DNA of 64,000 nt from Pseudomonas fluorescens NCIMB 11764 (lineage in GTDB: Bacteria > Pseudomonadota > Gammaproteobacteria > Pseudomonadales > Pseudomonadaceae). Made by a program: the position numbers and the translations under genes. Positions 28,115 through 36,206 of the stretch are shown one piece after another. The stretch spans positions 3,492,001 through 3,556,000 of the forward strand of contig NZ_CP010945.1 in NCBI RefSeq assembly GCF_000293885.2. The letters run 5' to 3'. Numbering within the stretch: the first letter of the stretch is position 1; each line of letters begins with the position of its first letter. The notes below the pieces were generated by a model. It saw only the letters and a list, made by a program, of their open reading frames with translations, was not told the origin of the DNA and made no database searches.

Positions 28115-28369
28115 ATGACAGATCTAATACAAGCACTCGATGGTCCCAGAACAGCCCAGCAGGAGTTGTTCTACGACTTGGAAGACTTGGCCTCGGTAAT
28201 CCGCTGGTCGGTCCTTGAGCTGAGTGACTTGGCCAGTCGTACCAAGGCTCCTCTCGACTCGCTCAATCTGTCGAAGTTGTGCGCGCTGCTTACAGCGGAA
28301 CAGGAAAAGGTTCGCCGCCACGCTGATGAGGTGAAGGCGGGAAGGATTGTCCGGGGAAAGGCTGAGTAG
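28115..28369 (+). CDS. Small hypothetical protein, 84 residues
   Basis: The product is predicted helical throughout (for example ELFYDLEDLASVIRWSVLEL) with a basic C-terminus. The family is unknown. AGGAAA lies ten bases upstream of the ATG. It is part of the early rightward gene cluster between the int region and the repressors. Confidence 0.55.
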   Translation: MTDLIQALDGPRTAQQELFYDLEDLASVIRWSVLELSDLASRTKAPLDSLNLSKLCALLTAEQEKVRRHADEVKAGRIVRGKAE

Positions 28370-28436
28370 GTGGTTCGTCAGGGTTTTTATATTTTTTCAA
28401 CGCGCGCTAGACGCAATAACAAATGGACTTGGAAGC

Positions 28437-28946
28437 ATGGCTAAGCCTGGGCAAATACCGTACGCCGACGCGATTCACGCTATTGCCCTCGGCAAAGAGT
28501 GGTCCGGCGGCGGCAGCCTGAAATGGATAGTCAAAGGTCCCGAGGGCTTTCCTGACCATCATAAATGTCGTGCAAACATATCCATTAACGGGGTCATACA
28601 GGAAGGCTACTTTGTAGACATCTTCCACAAGAAAAGCATGATTGACGGCATACCTGACAAGGTTTCCATTGCGCTGATCGTCAATAGCGCGAGGATTCTT
28701 GCCCTAGATGAAAACGGCCCTTCGCAGCATGCCAATACCGTCGGCAAGGGCCACTCTTTTTATCAGCAGATTGCCGACCATCCTCATCTCCATGTCCCTA
28801 CCGCCGAGTCATCTGCTGGCTACGCTGAGCCACTGAAGCGTACGTCTATCGAAGATTTATGGCAGGTGTTCCTAGACCGTGCCAATATCAACAACGCCCC
28901 ACCGTTCAATTTTCCACAGAAAGACAGCCAGATGGACCTCCTATGA
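28437..28946 (+). CDS. Accessory protein upstream of the DUF1828/1829 gene
   Basis: The product has 169 residues from ATG 28437 (GGA just upstream). The first 130 residues look like a beta-rich fold (SLKWIVKGPEG, then HKCRANISING, YFVDIF and SIALIVNSARILALDENG), followed by a His-rich stretch (HPHLHVP) and a helix (SIEDLWQVFLDRANI). It may belong to a DUF6978-like family of unknown role, but I am not certain. It overlaps the next gene by four bases, so the two are translationally coupled and probably work together. Confidence 0.68.
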   Translation: MAKPGQIPYADAIHAIALGKEWSGGGSLKWIVKGPEGFPDHHKCRANISINGVIQEGYFVDIFHKKSMIDGIPDKVSIALIVNSARILALDENGPSQHANTVGKGHSFYQQIADHPHLHVPTAESSAGYAEPLKRTSIEDLWQVFLDRANINNAPPFNFPQKDSQMDLL

Positions 28947-29704
28947 ACTGTGCCCAGATCAGCACTCAGCTTGGCTTTCAATGCAGCTCGATCAGAGAAG
29001 GACTTACCTATGTCCAGTCTCCGCTGACGCTTGCGTTTGACGGCCTGTTGATCGGCGCCTTTGTCCAAGACATTGGGCGGGGGCTGGTGCGCATTTCTGA
29101 TAACGCTGACATTCTGTTTACAGCTATGACTCATGGCATGACGCCAAACGCCAAGCGAGCAAAACGTTTTAGTGCTATCGCTCAAGAAAGCGGAATCTCG
29201 CTTTCGGATAACGGCGAGTTGTACACAACGTGTCCCGAGGGTCAGGCAGGATTTTACATCGCACGTTTTATCGAAGCCGCCTCCCGGATAGGGAATGCTT
29301 GCGATGACCAGCTAATTATTCCTGTATCTAAATTTGAGAAGACAGTCGGAAGAGCGCTGACCACAGGATTCAGCAAGAGGTTCAAGCGAAGCTTTGCGTT
29401 GGTGGGGGCAAGCGGGCACCAACTTGTATTCCCGTTCGTTATTGATCCAGGGACGCCGCAGCAGCGGATAATACAAACGATTTCGTCTGGGAAAAGCGGC
29501 AAGCCAAGTTGGGGGTCGGTGTATGGCGCCATAGGAAAAATGGGTGATCTGAAAAACTCCGGGGACAAAACCCGTCGTATTGTTGTGATGCAAGACGGAG
29601 ACCCCGACACCGTTCAGCAGGCCACCATAGCTCTTGCGCAGACAGCTTCAATCATCATTTATAAGAGCGATGCAAGCCTGATTGAGGCACTAAAAGCCGC
29701 TTAA
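28943..29704 (+). CDS. DUF1828/DUF1829 protein
   Basis: The product has 253 residues. The N-terminal half (about 10-100, with LTYVQSPLTLAFDGLLIGAF and RGLVRISDNADILF) fits DUF1828, and the C-terminal half (about 120-240, with FPFVIDPGT and RRIVVMQDGD) fits DUF1829. These paired domains occur on mobile elements and in prophages; their biochemistry is unknown to me. No catalytic motif stands out. It follows its partner with an ATGA overlap and is closed by its own terminator, so the pair is a self-contained cargo unit. Confidence 0.75.
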   Translation: MNCAQISTQLGFQCSSIREGLTYVQSPLTLAFDGLLIGAFVQDIGRGLVRISDNADILFTAMTHGMTPNAKRAKRFSAIAQESGISLSDNGELYTTCPEGQAGFYIARFIEAASRIGNACDDQLIIPVSKFEKTVGRALTTGFSKRFKRSFALVGASGHQLVFPFVIDPGTPQQRIIQTISSGKSGKPSWGSVYGAIGKMGDLKNSGDKTRRIVVMQDGDPDTVQQATIALAQTASIIIYKSDASLIEALKAA

Positions 29705-29706
29705 TT

Positions 29707-29734
29707 AAAGCCCGGCTCAGCGCCGGGCTTTTTG
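29707..29734 (+). terminator. Terminator after the DUF1828/1829 gene
   Basis: AAGCCCGGC and GCCGGGCTT with a short loop and TTTTT form a strong intrinsic terminator just after the stop codon, isolating the two-gene unit from the next gene. Confidence 0.92.
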
Positions 29735-29833
29735 TCTACTCAGCCCCGTCCAACCAGTGTCAGGCTGCCACCATTTACATCCCGCTCCCGGCTACTAGGA
29801 TTAGGTCCTTCTCGTTGGTTTACGGATAAGCGA

Positions 29834-30076
29834 ATGGACACCCTAAGCAAAATGGAAATCGAGGCGGCCCTCGCAAGCCGACTGCCTAACTGCGCGATTT
29901 CCTGCACGATTAACCCGGATAGCGGCCTTTCCATCGACATCATCGGTCCAGATTCCCACCAATTCACGATCATCAACATCAATCGGCTTCAGTATCACGG
30001 AGAAGCGGGAATCAACAGACTCGTTCGGGAGATCCTGGAAGAGATGGTGATCACCCGGAAGTCCTCCAATTTTTGA
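29834..30076 (+). CDS. Small hypothetical protein, 80 residues
   Basis: The product has the layout helix (MEIEAALASRLPNC), two strands (AISCTINPDSGLSIDIIGPD), another strand and a long helix (EAGINRLVREILEEMV). This compact alpha/beta pattern recurs in small Pseudomonas phage proteins, possibly DUF1652, though I cannot confirm this. GGATAAG precedes the ATG. Its whole length is covered by the 3' part of an opposing frame (29843-30331). Confidence 0.6.
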   Translation: MDTLSKMEIEAALASRLPNCAISCTINPDSGLSIDIIGPDSHQFTIININRLQYHGEAGINRLVREILEEMVITRKSSNF

Positions 30077-30331
30077 CACAGCATTGCGGTTGCCATTAAG
30101 CCACCACGCTCTACACCCACAGATCGCGTCTTCGACGGCGCGCGCATATGTTGCCGTCGCCACCTCTATCAAGGTCTTGCGTTCTTCTGGGTCAATAATT
30201 TCTTTCTCCCGAAAATGGTCAGCAAGCCGAAGTAGTTCTTCGTATTGCTCCTGCGCATTCATCCGATCTTCGGGGTTCGTCAGTAACTCATACCAAGCGT
30301 GAAGCGCGTTCGCTTTCGCGTCATCGTACAT
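29843..30331 (-). CDS. Small helical phage protein with antisense extension
   Basis: Residues 1-70 look like a real helical phage protein (NALHAWYELLTNPEDRM, then EEERLL-like helices and ERKTLIEVATATYARAVEDA) and GGAG lies upstream of the ATG at 30331. The next 90 residues run antisense through the gene at 29834-30076 and look like shadow coding. I believe the ancestral stop was near 30,120 and has been lost, so the translated C-terminus may be junk. Family and role are unknown. Confidence 0.55.
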   Translation of the reverse strand: MYDDAKANALHAWYELLTNPEDRMNAQEQYEELLRLADHFREKEIIDPEERKTLIEVATATYARAVEDAICGCRAWWLNGNRNAVSKIGGLPGDHHLFQDLPNESVDSRFSVILKPIDVDDRELVGIWTDDVDGKAAIRVNRAGNRAVRQSACEGRLDFHFA

Positions 30332-30498
30332 GGCCCTTCTCCGAGGAGTTTTTCGGTAGAGACCACCATGCCTTAGAGGTTTCGTTGCTGGCGACGGGTG
30401 GCATAGGCACGGCGCCGGGCATTTTCGTTCTGGCGTTCACGGGCTGATGGTGGCTGTACGCCATGGTAGAGTTGGAGATCAATCCTGGAGGGAACCAT

Positions 30499-31320
30499 AT
30501 GCGATTAACTGTTATCGCCTCATTGGCTGCATTAGCGTTGTCTGGCTGTGTGCCGCCTCAGCGTATTGATGCGGCACGTCTTGTGCAGCGACCTGGCCCA
30601 GAAACATTTAGCTTGTTGAGCAGCAACCCTTTAAATGGCTCGGCTACAGAAGTCGAAAACGGACTTTCCCTGATCGACAAAATCACAGCAGGGGGTGGTG
30701 AAAAAAATGAATATGAGTCGAGCGGCGAATACAACCGCAGGATTTCCGGGCTAATACCTGAGGCCCTTTCTTTTCAGTTAAAACTGGACAGGTCTTTGAT
30801 TAGTTATGATGCCGATACTGGTCTGCTGGCAGTCAGCGTGGCGCTTGATGATGCGGCAAACAAAGGGTATCAAGGGTCTGGCAGCTCTGCCGGGGCACAA
30901 AAAACATATCCCGCGCTTTTGATGGGTGGGAGTGTAAAAATAAACGGCCAGTATCAAGGGCAAAATGCATTCGGGGCTTCGGCAACGGTTAGCCAAGTCA
31001 GTGCAAAAAAGGTCTTTGTTGTCTTGGGAGAAGTCTCAGGCTCCATTGGAGTCGTGTCTAGCATCAGCGGAAAAGCTGCGATTCCATCGGCAACCATGAA
31101 GTCTATCGCGAACGATCTTGCGCTCCGAATAGACGGGCGCTCCGCTGCGCCTTATTTCACAACATCAGCTGATTTTCAAGAAGCTACTATCTACACCAAG
31201 CAACAGACCTCTTCCCGGCTGTACTTCCTAAGACTCGACCCCGTTAGAGTTTCGCTAATCAACACCAAGACCGGGGCTGTTTATGCTGGGGATATCAAGA
31301 TGACTGTTACCAGATACTAG
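30499..31320 (+). CDS. Phage-borne lipoprotein, 273 residues
   Basis: A lipoprotein signal (MRLTVIASLAALALSGC) sets the acylated Cys at residue 17; GGAGGG precedes this ATG, so the 12 residues upstream in frame are excluded. The mature protein is rich in strands and Ser/Gly, with repeated hydrophobic strands such as GLLAVSVAL and KKVFVVLGEV. I do not recognise a family. As a surface-anchored product within an accessory block between terminators, it is a candidate lysogenic-conversion gene. Confidence 0.72.
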   Translation: MRLTVIASLAALALSGCVPPQRIDAARLVQRPGPETFSLLSSNPLNGSATEVENGLSLIDKITAGGGEKNEYESSGEYNRRISGLIPEALSFQLKLDRSLISYDADTGLLAVSVALDDAANKGYQGSGSSAGAQKTYPALLMGGSVKINGQYQGQNAFGASATVSQVSAKKVFVVLGEVSGSIGVVSSISGKAAIPSATMKSIANDLALRIDGRSAAPYFTTSADFQEATIYTKQQTSSRLYFLRLDPVRVSLINTKTGAVYAGDIKMTVTRY

Positions 31321-31338
31321 TCAGCCATCAGCGTCTCG

Positions 31339-31363
31339 AAAGCCCGCCAGACGCGGGCTTTCT
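31339..31363. terminator. Bidirectional terminator
   Basis: AAAGCCCGC and GCGGGCTTT with a five-base loop lie between the converging lipoprotein and nucleotidyltransferase genes and can act in both directions. Confidence 0.85.
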
Positions 31364-31379
31364 GTCGCCTTCGCTTAGC

Positions 31380-32636
31380 TCAAGCTTCGGCGCTGATCTG
31401 GGTGGCAAGGGGGAGGGCGGCCGCAATCTCGTCCATCGTCGCCTTGTCTCGGTCGAAGTAGGCGGCGCCTGTACGTGTAATCGCAAGCTGATGATCCCCA
31501 ATCTCGACAACGTCCACCAAAGCAAAGAGAGAGATCAGGGCTAGACCTTCGGCTCTACCGATCTCTGTCGCTGGCCACTCACTTCCCTCATCCAACATTG
31601 CAGCAAACTCTTCGGCTTCTTCCTGCGTATTGAAAAGCTCAAGCATCTCCGTCGACCATATCTTGGTGCGATCGCGATACGCCACCGTCTCCGGGGTTCC
31701 TGGGCTCCCCAAATAATAGGCGTACCTGTTTGCGAGAGCTTGGGTGTCCGGATGGTTGGGCCCGCGCCGAATTATCCAGGCGCCGTTAGGGCCCTTCGCG
31801 CTTACATGTGGAATCAGGACGTACTGCTTGATGGTGGGTTCATCATCGAATGCGTTGTACGGCAAGACTGGGCGCCCCAGATGCAACGCTGTCGCCCCGC
31901 AGTCCAACTTTACGCGATAGCTGTCCGACGATTCCCATATCCCGAAGCGCTCGTGTTTTTTCATAAGCCGAATTATCGCGGGTATAAGCACTAGGGATTT
32001 CTTCGCCATCATGGGGGCAATCCGAAGGAGCTTTTTATCTCGGTGGCTGATTTCTTCTAGCGGTACCGGCTCGAGGTCCGCCGCGGTGAACTCAACGAAC
32101 TCCCACTCAAGTAAACCTTCCTTCTCTTGGGTCGCTATCCCCTGCAGACGCTCCGGTTCCATGTACAACTGTTCCGGTCGTAATGGGATCGAGTCCGTCT
32201 CTCGTGTTGCACGGCCGGCGCTGGTGACTGGCTTAATTGAATTGATCGCCGCTCCCCAATCACAGCCAGGCTCGGTCCAGATCGGGACAGCGTCAGGGAA
32301 TACCACACCCGACGTGCTGCTCTCTGGTTTTCCAAAGTAATAGCTAACGTACGGAAGGGCGCCAAAGAAAGTCTTCGTTATTGTCCGAGGCGCAGGGTGG
32401 TGTCCCTCAACGAGTCGATGCTCAATGACGAGATCTAGGTCACCACAGGTCATTGCGCCGCGGGCGTATGAGCCCACAACCCACAGCGATGTTATCTGCA
32501 CCTGGGACGTCGCTGGTTTATTGAAGAAGTCTTTGTGAGCGATGGTGCGGGTGGATGCCTCGTCCAACCTCTGGCAGATCCGCTCCAGCTTCTTGGTGAA
32601 CGACTCGCGGGGATAACGCTTTTCGAGTGCTGCCAT
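31380..32636 (-). CDS. Nucleotidyltransferase-fold protein, accessory
   Basis: The product has 418 residues. A helix (about 10-30) leads to VVGSYARGAMTCGDLDLVIE at about 53-72, the GS-x-DxD signature of polymerase-beta-type nucleotidyltransferases, with Asp66 and Asp68 as metal ligands. A third acidic residue is probably in the FPDAVPIW segment. The rest (about 190-418) is a mixed domain with AMMAKKSLVLIPAII-like helical parts and no family that I recognise. Such proteins transfer NMP to proteins, tRNA or small molecules, and several take part in phage defence. It has its own orientation and terminators, unlike the phage genes around it. Confidence 0.75.
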   Translation of the reverse strand: MAALEKRYPRESFTKKLERICQRLDEASTRTIAHKDFFNKPATSQVQITSLWVVGSYARGAMTCGDLDLVIEHRLVEGHHPAPRTITKTFFGALPYVSYYFGKPESSTSGVVFPDAVPIWTEPGCDWGAAINSIKPVTSAGRATRETDSIPLRPEQLYMEPERLQGIATQEKEGLLEWEFVEFTAADLEPVPLEEISHRDKKLLRIAPMMAKKSLVLIPAIIRLMKKHERFGIWESSDSYRVKLDCGATALHLGRPVLPYNAFDDEPTIKQYVLIPHVSAKGPNGAWIIRRGPNHPDTQALANRYAYYLGSPGTPETVAYRDRTKIWSTEMLELFNTQEEAEEFAAMLDEGSEWPATEIGRAEGLALISLFALVDVVEIGDHQLAITRTGAAYFDRDKATMDEIAAALPLATQISAEA

Positions 32637-32735
32637 GCTCTTGTCTCTCCACGCAAGGTGAGGAGAGCGACCGTATCATTCATGGTAGCTAAATCACCAT
32701 TAGCAACAGGTACTGAGAGACGGTTTTCATGACGC

Positions 32736-32760
32736 ATAAAAAGCCCGCTCAATTACGGGC
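32736..32760 (-). terminator. Leftward terminator
   Basis: Read on the minus strand, GCCCG and CGGGC pair around an eight-base loop and are followed by TTTTTATG. It ends the exported-protein transcript before the nucleotidyltransferase gene. Confidence 0.7.
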
Positions 32761-32777
32761 ATGTGATTCTACGAGTC

Positions 32778-33137
32778 CTAGTAGCTTTGATCCAAATTCA
32801 TAGATGCTTGGTAAACGGTTTCCAGTGGGTGATCACGGCAATATTTATCGACGAAGGCCGTCAATGTCTCTCCATCCGGTTGCTTCTTCATGCTCGTTTC
32901 ACTATCCATAAATCGTTGAGTGTTGGTTCCACTCAAGTAGCCCTGTATCCATGTTACAACCATGGCGTCAGACATCTCCTTATTGACTGAAGGGGGTCTT
33001 AGGTACTGGCCGCACGATAGGGCGCCCACACCAGCGATCGCGAATTTTGGCTCAGCCAGGGATGTATTCGAGTAAACGAACGCGAATGTGACTGCTAGTG
33101 CGATGGCTGAGTTTTTTGTTTTATGCGCATGCGCCAC
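32778..33137 (-). CDS. Exported protein with two Cys, Rap1a/Tai-like
   Basis: The product has 119 residues from GTG 33137, which has AAGGAG seven bases upstream. A signal peptide (hydrophobic ALAVTFAFVY, cleavage near SLA-EP) is followed by a helical domain with LSCGQYL, WIQGYLSG and a terminal DKYCRDHPLETV. This Cys/Tyr/Pro pattern resembles Rap1a-type periplasmic immunity proteins, but weakly; a plain exported phage protein is the safer call. The two Cys could form a disulfide. Confidence 0.65.
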   Translation of the reverse strand: MAHAHKTKNSAIALAVTFAFVYSNTSLAEPKFAIAGVGALSCGQYLRPPSVNKEMSDAMVVTWIQGYLSGTNTQRFMDSETSMKKQPDGETLTAFVDKYCRDHPLETVYQASMNLDQSY

Positions 33138-33304
33138 GGAATTTCTCCTTATTTTAACAGCTCTATCCATCAGGTTTCAGAAAAACGTACTTAAGCCTAG
33201 CGCATCCCTGGCGGCACGCCCCGCTTCGTATGACCACGTCTCATCTATTACATTTTGCTAACTGGCGATAGACTGGATGCTATTTTTGCAGTCCAGGATT
33301 TCGT

Positions 33305-33949
33305 ATGAGTGACTCGTTCGATGAGACTAGAGCCCTATTTATAGAAAAAGCTAAAGAGTTTGGGGCTGAGCCAGATGAGGTAATATTTGGTGGTGATGAT
33401 TTTGTGAGTATGCAAAATCATATTGTTGGGGTATTGGCGTCGATTTCAGCGGTAGGCCTCTCGAGGAAGGTTAAATCTGTAGAAAGTTTGTTTGATCTAG
33501 CTGCGGATTTGGGAGCGGTTGTTTTAGGGCCGTTATTGCAGCTTCAAAATTACTTTGATAACACTTCCAATAAATGTATGGCTGAACAGAAGGCGCTCAC
33601 AGAACTTTTATTCAATATATCTCACTTGTTTTTCATCCCTAGTGGAAATTTACGAAATCGATATAGGGTCGAAAGCTCAGCGTTCAATTCTTCCTTAGGT
33701 TTTGTTAATGAGTTGAAAGAGGCTATTAGAGAACGGGCACAAACGATTGCAGATGAAAAGTGGAAATCAGATGCGAAAAAGAAGGAATACCCCCGATTAT
33801 CAGACATGGCTCTCTATGTCAAGGGACGATTAGAAAGTGAGGGCTGGTCAGACGATTTGCCCAAAACCATCGAAACAATCAAAGGCTGGCTAAGGCCAGT
33901 GGCTCCAGCTTACGCGAAGCAACCAGGCCGCTCTCCTAAATCATCCTGA
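33305..33949 (+). CDS. AT-rich orphan protein, 214 residues
   Basis: I do not recognise the family. The product is mainly helical, with hydrophobic segments VGVLASISAVGL and LGAVVLGPLL that could touch membrane, a charged helix (ELKEAIRERAQTIADEKW) and a Pro-rich tail. The coding sequence is visibly richer in A/T, and in codons such as AAA, ATA and TTA, than its neighbours, pointing to recent acquisition. It is not coupled to other genes. Confidence 0.65.
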   Translation: MSDSFDETRALFIEKAKEFGAEPDEVIFGGDDFVSMQNHIVGVLASISAVGLSRKVKSVESLFDLAADLGAVVLGPLLQLQNYFDNTSNKCMAEQKALTELLFNISHLFFIPSGNLRNRYRVESSAFNSSLGFVNELKEAIRERAQTIADEKWKSDAKKKEYPRLSDMALYVKGRLESEGWSDDLPKTIETIKGWLRPVAPAYAKQPGRSPKSS

Positions 33950-34267
33950 GCGCTACGCTCAAGGGGTTTTACGCCCGTGTAAACCCCTGTTAACGGGGCG
34001 TTGACGATGTTTTCCTCTGCATTTCTATCGAGTCCAATGAAGGCTCACTCCGATCAGAGGCTTCCCAATTAGAAAGAAACGAAAGCGCATCGCAATGTGA
34101 CGCTGAGCACTGGCTGGGAACGAATCACGGCATTAAATCGAAGCTGCTTTGGCGGGGCAGCAGTGGATTGCCAGCAATCCTTCTATTATGTGCTCCCGCA
34201 AGCCAAGAAACAGACATTTGGGCCAAACATATTAAAAAGAACGTGCCCTATGGTGTTCGATTAAGAT
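33950..34267. other. Gap with hairpins before the first repressor
   Basis: A hairpin GAGCG-CTA-CGCTC and, next to it, an AGGGGTTTTAC/GTAAACCCCT stem (33962-33988) lie after the orphan gene and may terminate it. The rest shows no convincing gene; stop codons break all frames or the frames look non-coding. Confidence 0.4.
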
Positions 34268-34720
34268 TTAGCGTTGGTGTTTCTGATCCTGATCGCCGTC
34301 CTCGTCAAGAGCGTCAATTCGATCCAATAAGCCTGGCGATTCTGCTTCTATCATCTTGCGCATCTCAGGATCTTTTGAGCGCTCCCTCAAACCTACCATT
34401 GTCAGCTTACGCACGAGCTCTTCAGTGGTGATTCCGAGACCAGCAGCTGCGGTGTCGAGGTATTGAGCCTCATCAGATGAAAATTCAATTTCGATTTCGT
34501 GAGTAGTTTTCCTAAGCTCAGGCATCAAATCGTACGCATCCATTTTTAAGACGCGAGCCAACTTTAGGGCACCACCGAGACGTGGCTTAGATCGGCCAGC
34601 TTCATACCGCACGATTTGCGGAAGGCTAATACCGCTCTTTTCCGAGAGATCTTTTTGGGTCAATCCTGCCTCAGATCTGGCCCACAAAAGGCGCTCCGCG
34701 AAGGGTCTGAAGTCGGTCAT
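34268..34720 (-). CDS. XRE-family repressor (first switch)
   Basis: The product has 150 residues. Residues about 8-65 form an HTH_3 domain (RLLWARSEAGLTQKDLSEKSG, given here in part, with the recognition helix SLPQIVRYEAG), followed by about 85 residues of helices with an acidic tail. There is no S24/LexA-type peptidase domain, so self-cleavage during SOS is not expected. It is divergent from the Arc-like gene across a region with three TGATCA sites, which are its likely operators. Confidence 0.85.
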   Translation of the reverse strand: MTDFRPFAERLLWARSEAGLTQKDLSEKSGISLPQIVRYEAGRSKPRLGGALKLARVLKMDAYDLMPELRKTTHEIEIEFSSDEAQYLDTAAAGLGITTEELVRKLTMVGLRERSKDPEMRKMIEAESPGLLDRIDALDEDGDQDQKHQR

Positions 34721-34785
34721 TAGGGATGGCTGCCTTTCGATTGTTGAGTTTCATATCACTATAACAGACAAGAAATGACGTTCGA

Positions 34786-34840
34786 TGATCGGTATTGACA
34801 GGTGATCATAAGAGGTATCAAATGATCATAAGTGATCACA
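34786..34840. promoter_or_regulatory. Operators and promoter of the first switch
   Basis: TGATCA occurs at 34803, 34823 and 34833, and TGATC at 34786. A rightward promoter TTGACA (34795) with a TATCAA -10 element (34816) overlaps them, so a bound repressor would block it. The spacing of 10 and 20 bases keeps the sites on one face of the helix. Confidence 0.6.
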
Positions 34841-34862
34841 AAAAAAGGTTCGGAGGTAGAAA

Positions 34863-35027
34863 ATGAAGCAAGAGAAAAGACCGCTGCTCATCCGATTGCC
34901 AGCGCAGATAAGGGAGTGGCTGGATGCGAAATCAGAGGAGAACGGGAGGTCAGCGAACGGGGAGGTGGTTTTCCGGTTGAGGAAAATGATGGAGCAGGAG
35001 CTAGTGCATGAAAATCAACAGGCATGA
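34863..35027 (+). CDS. Arc-family ribbon-helix-helix protein, 54 residues
   Basis: A strand (KRPLLIRLPAQ) and two helices (IREWLDAKSEENGRSANGEV, partial) match Arc/MetJ-type repressors, including an RSANGEV motif at the start of the second helix. GGAGG lies six bases before the ATG. It is the first gene of the rightward operon facing the XRE repressor, a Cro-like position. Arc proteins bind DNA as dimers through the N-terminal strands. It was short enough to be missed by simple frame searches. Confidence 0.82.
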   Translation: MKQEKRPLLIRLPAQIREWLDAKSEENGRSANGEVVFRLRKMMEQELVHENQQA

Positions 35028-35091
35028 AAAAGCCCCAAGCGCGCCAACGCTTGAGGCCTATGAAGCAGTGAACATTTCTGAGGACATTCAC

Positions 35092-35403
35092 ATGAAACAG
35101 GATACGGCATCACAAGAAAAACTCAATGCTGGCGGTATCAGGATGCCGGTCACGGTGGAGTTGTCTTTCACGATTTGTAATCCCAACCAAGACCACCTGC
35201 TTGCTGTCCGTCCTGGGATCCCAGTAACCGATGCCCTTGAGGAGGCGTCCTGCATTCTTAGTGAGTTGAAATCCTCACTTGAGGCAGCGGCCATGGGGAT
35301 GGACGGAATCACGCCTAATCAAGCTTGGCTCCTGTTTCGGGCTGCGAATACAGCGAAGGTTATTGTCGACTCTACGCATGCAGGCTTGGAGAGAGCGCAA
35401 TGA
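35092..35403 (+). CDS. DUF3077 family protein
   Basis: The product has 103 residues from ATG 35092 (GAGG upstream; an earlier in-frame ATG at 35008 would overlap the Arc gene). The middle has RPGIPVTDALEEASCILSE and the end AANTAKVIVDSTHAGLE, the two helices of DUF3077, a Pseudomonas-centred family often found near phage regulators. It overlaps the antirepressor start by four bases. Confidence 0.72.
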   Translation: MKQDTASQEKLNAGGIRMPVTVELSFTICNPNQDHLLAVRPGIPVTDALEEASCILSELKSSLEAAAMGMDGITPNQAWLLFRAANTAKVIVDSTHAGLERAQ

Positions 35404-36203
35404 ACATTTCCTTTAGTCAGCAGGGGCAGAATGGCATCGCGGCACATTTTCAGATTCAACAAGATATGTCGCGGACCACAATGTCCTCTCGTGAGATTGC
35501 CGATTTGGTTGGCTCTCGTCATGACAAGGTCAAGCAATCCATCGAGCGCCTTGTTGAGCGTGGCGTAATCGTCCAACCCCCAATGGGGAGTGAACAGTTT
35601 CGCGATTCGATCGGCCGGCCTCGGGATGAATCCGTCTACCAGGTCTGCAAGCGCGATAGCTTCGTCGTCGTCGCCCAACTCAGCCCGGAGTTTACGGCTC
35701 GCCTGGTTGATCGCTGGCAGGAACTGGAACAGCAAGTTGCTAAGCCAGCCTTCGACTACGCTGCGGCACTTAGCGATCCCCGCACACTCCTGGCGCTGCT
35801 TACCGAAAACGTGACTAAGGTCGTCGCGTTGGAGGCGGATAACACGGAGCTCACCAAAGAGAACCATCTGCTGGAAGTGAAGGTGGAGCAGGACGCGCCG
35901 AAGGTGGCGTTCCACGACATGGTCGCGGTTTCGCACAAGACGTACAACGCAGCTCAAGCTGCGAAGATCATCGGCACTGGCCGCACAAGGCTATTGCAGT
36001 TCATGCGGCAGAAGGGATGGGTGACCAGGAACAACGAGCCGTACCAAGCGAAGATCGAGGCAGGTTTGCTCGATGTAAAACTGGGCACCTTTGAGCATCC
36101 AATCGATGGCACGATCCCTACGTGCTCGACGCTGATCACCGGCAAGGGACTGACCAAGCTGCAGGCTATGTGGCAGGACAGGGAAGAGGACTTGCTGAAG
36201 TAA
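35400..36203 (+). CDS. Rha/KilAC phage antirepressor
   Basis: The product has 267 residues. An N-terminal Rha domain (about 25-115, SSREIADLVGSRHDKVKQSI) is followed by a coiled coil and a C-terminal KilAC/ANT domain (about 160-255, TYNAAQAAKIIGTGRTRLLQF and the RQKGWVTRNN segment). Antirepressors inactivate phage repressors and drive lytic growth. It is in the operon controlled by the first switch, overlapping DUF3077 by four bases. Its target may be the XRE repressor at 34,268 or the one at 36,245. Confidence 0.85.
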   Translation: MNISFSQQGQNGIAAHFQIQQDMSRTTMSSREIADLVGSRHDKVKQSIERLVERGVIVQPPMGSEQFRDSIGRPRDESVYQVCKRDSFVVVAQLSPEFTARLVDRWQELEQQVAKPAFDYAAALSDPRTLLALLTENVTKVVALEADNTELTKENHLLEVKVEQDAPKVAFHDMVAVSHKTYNAAQAAKIIGTGRTRLLQFMRQKGWVTRNNEPYQAKIEAGLLDVKLGTFEHPIDGTIPTCSTLITGKGLTKLQAMWQDREEDLLK

Positions 36204-36206
36204 TTG

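Noticed and set aside
34168..34431. 87-codon plus-strand frame beside the first repressor
   Set aside because: It overlaps the 3' end of the repressor gene on the other strand and has no binding site or protein-like pattern.
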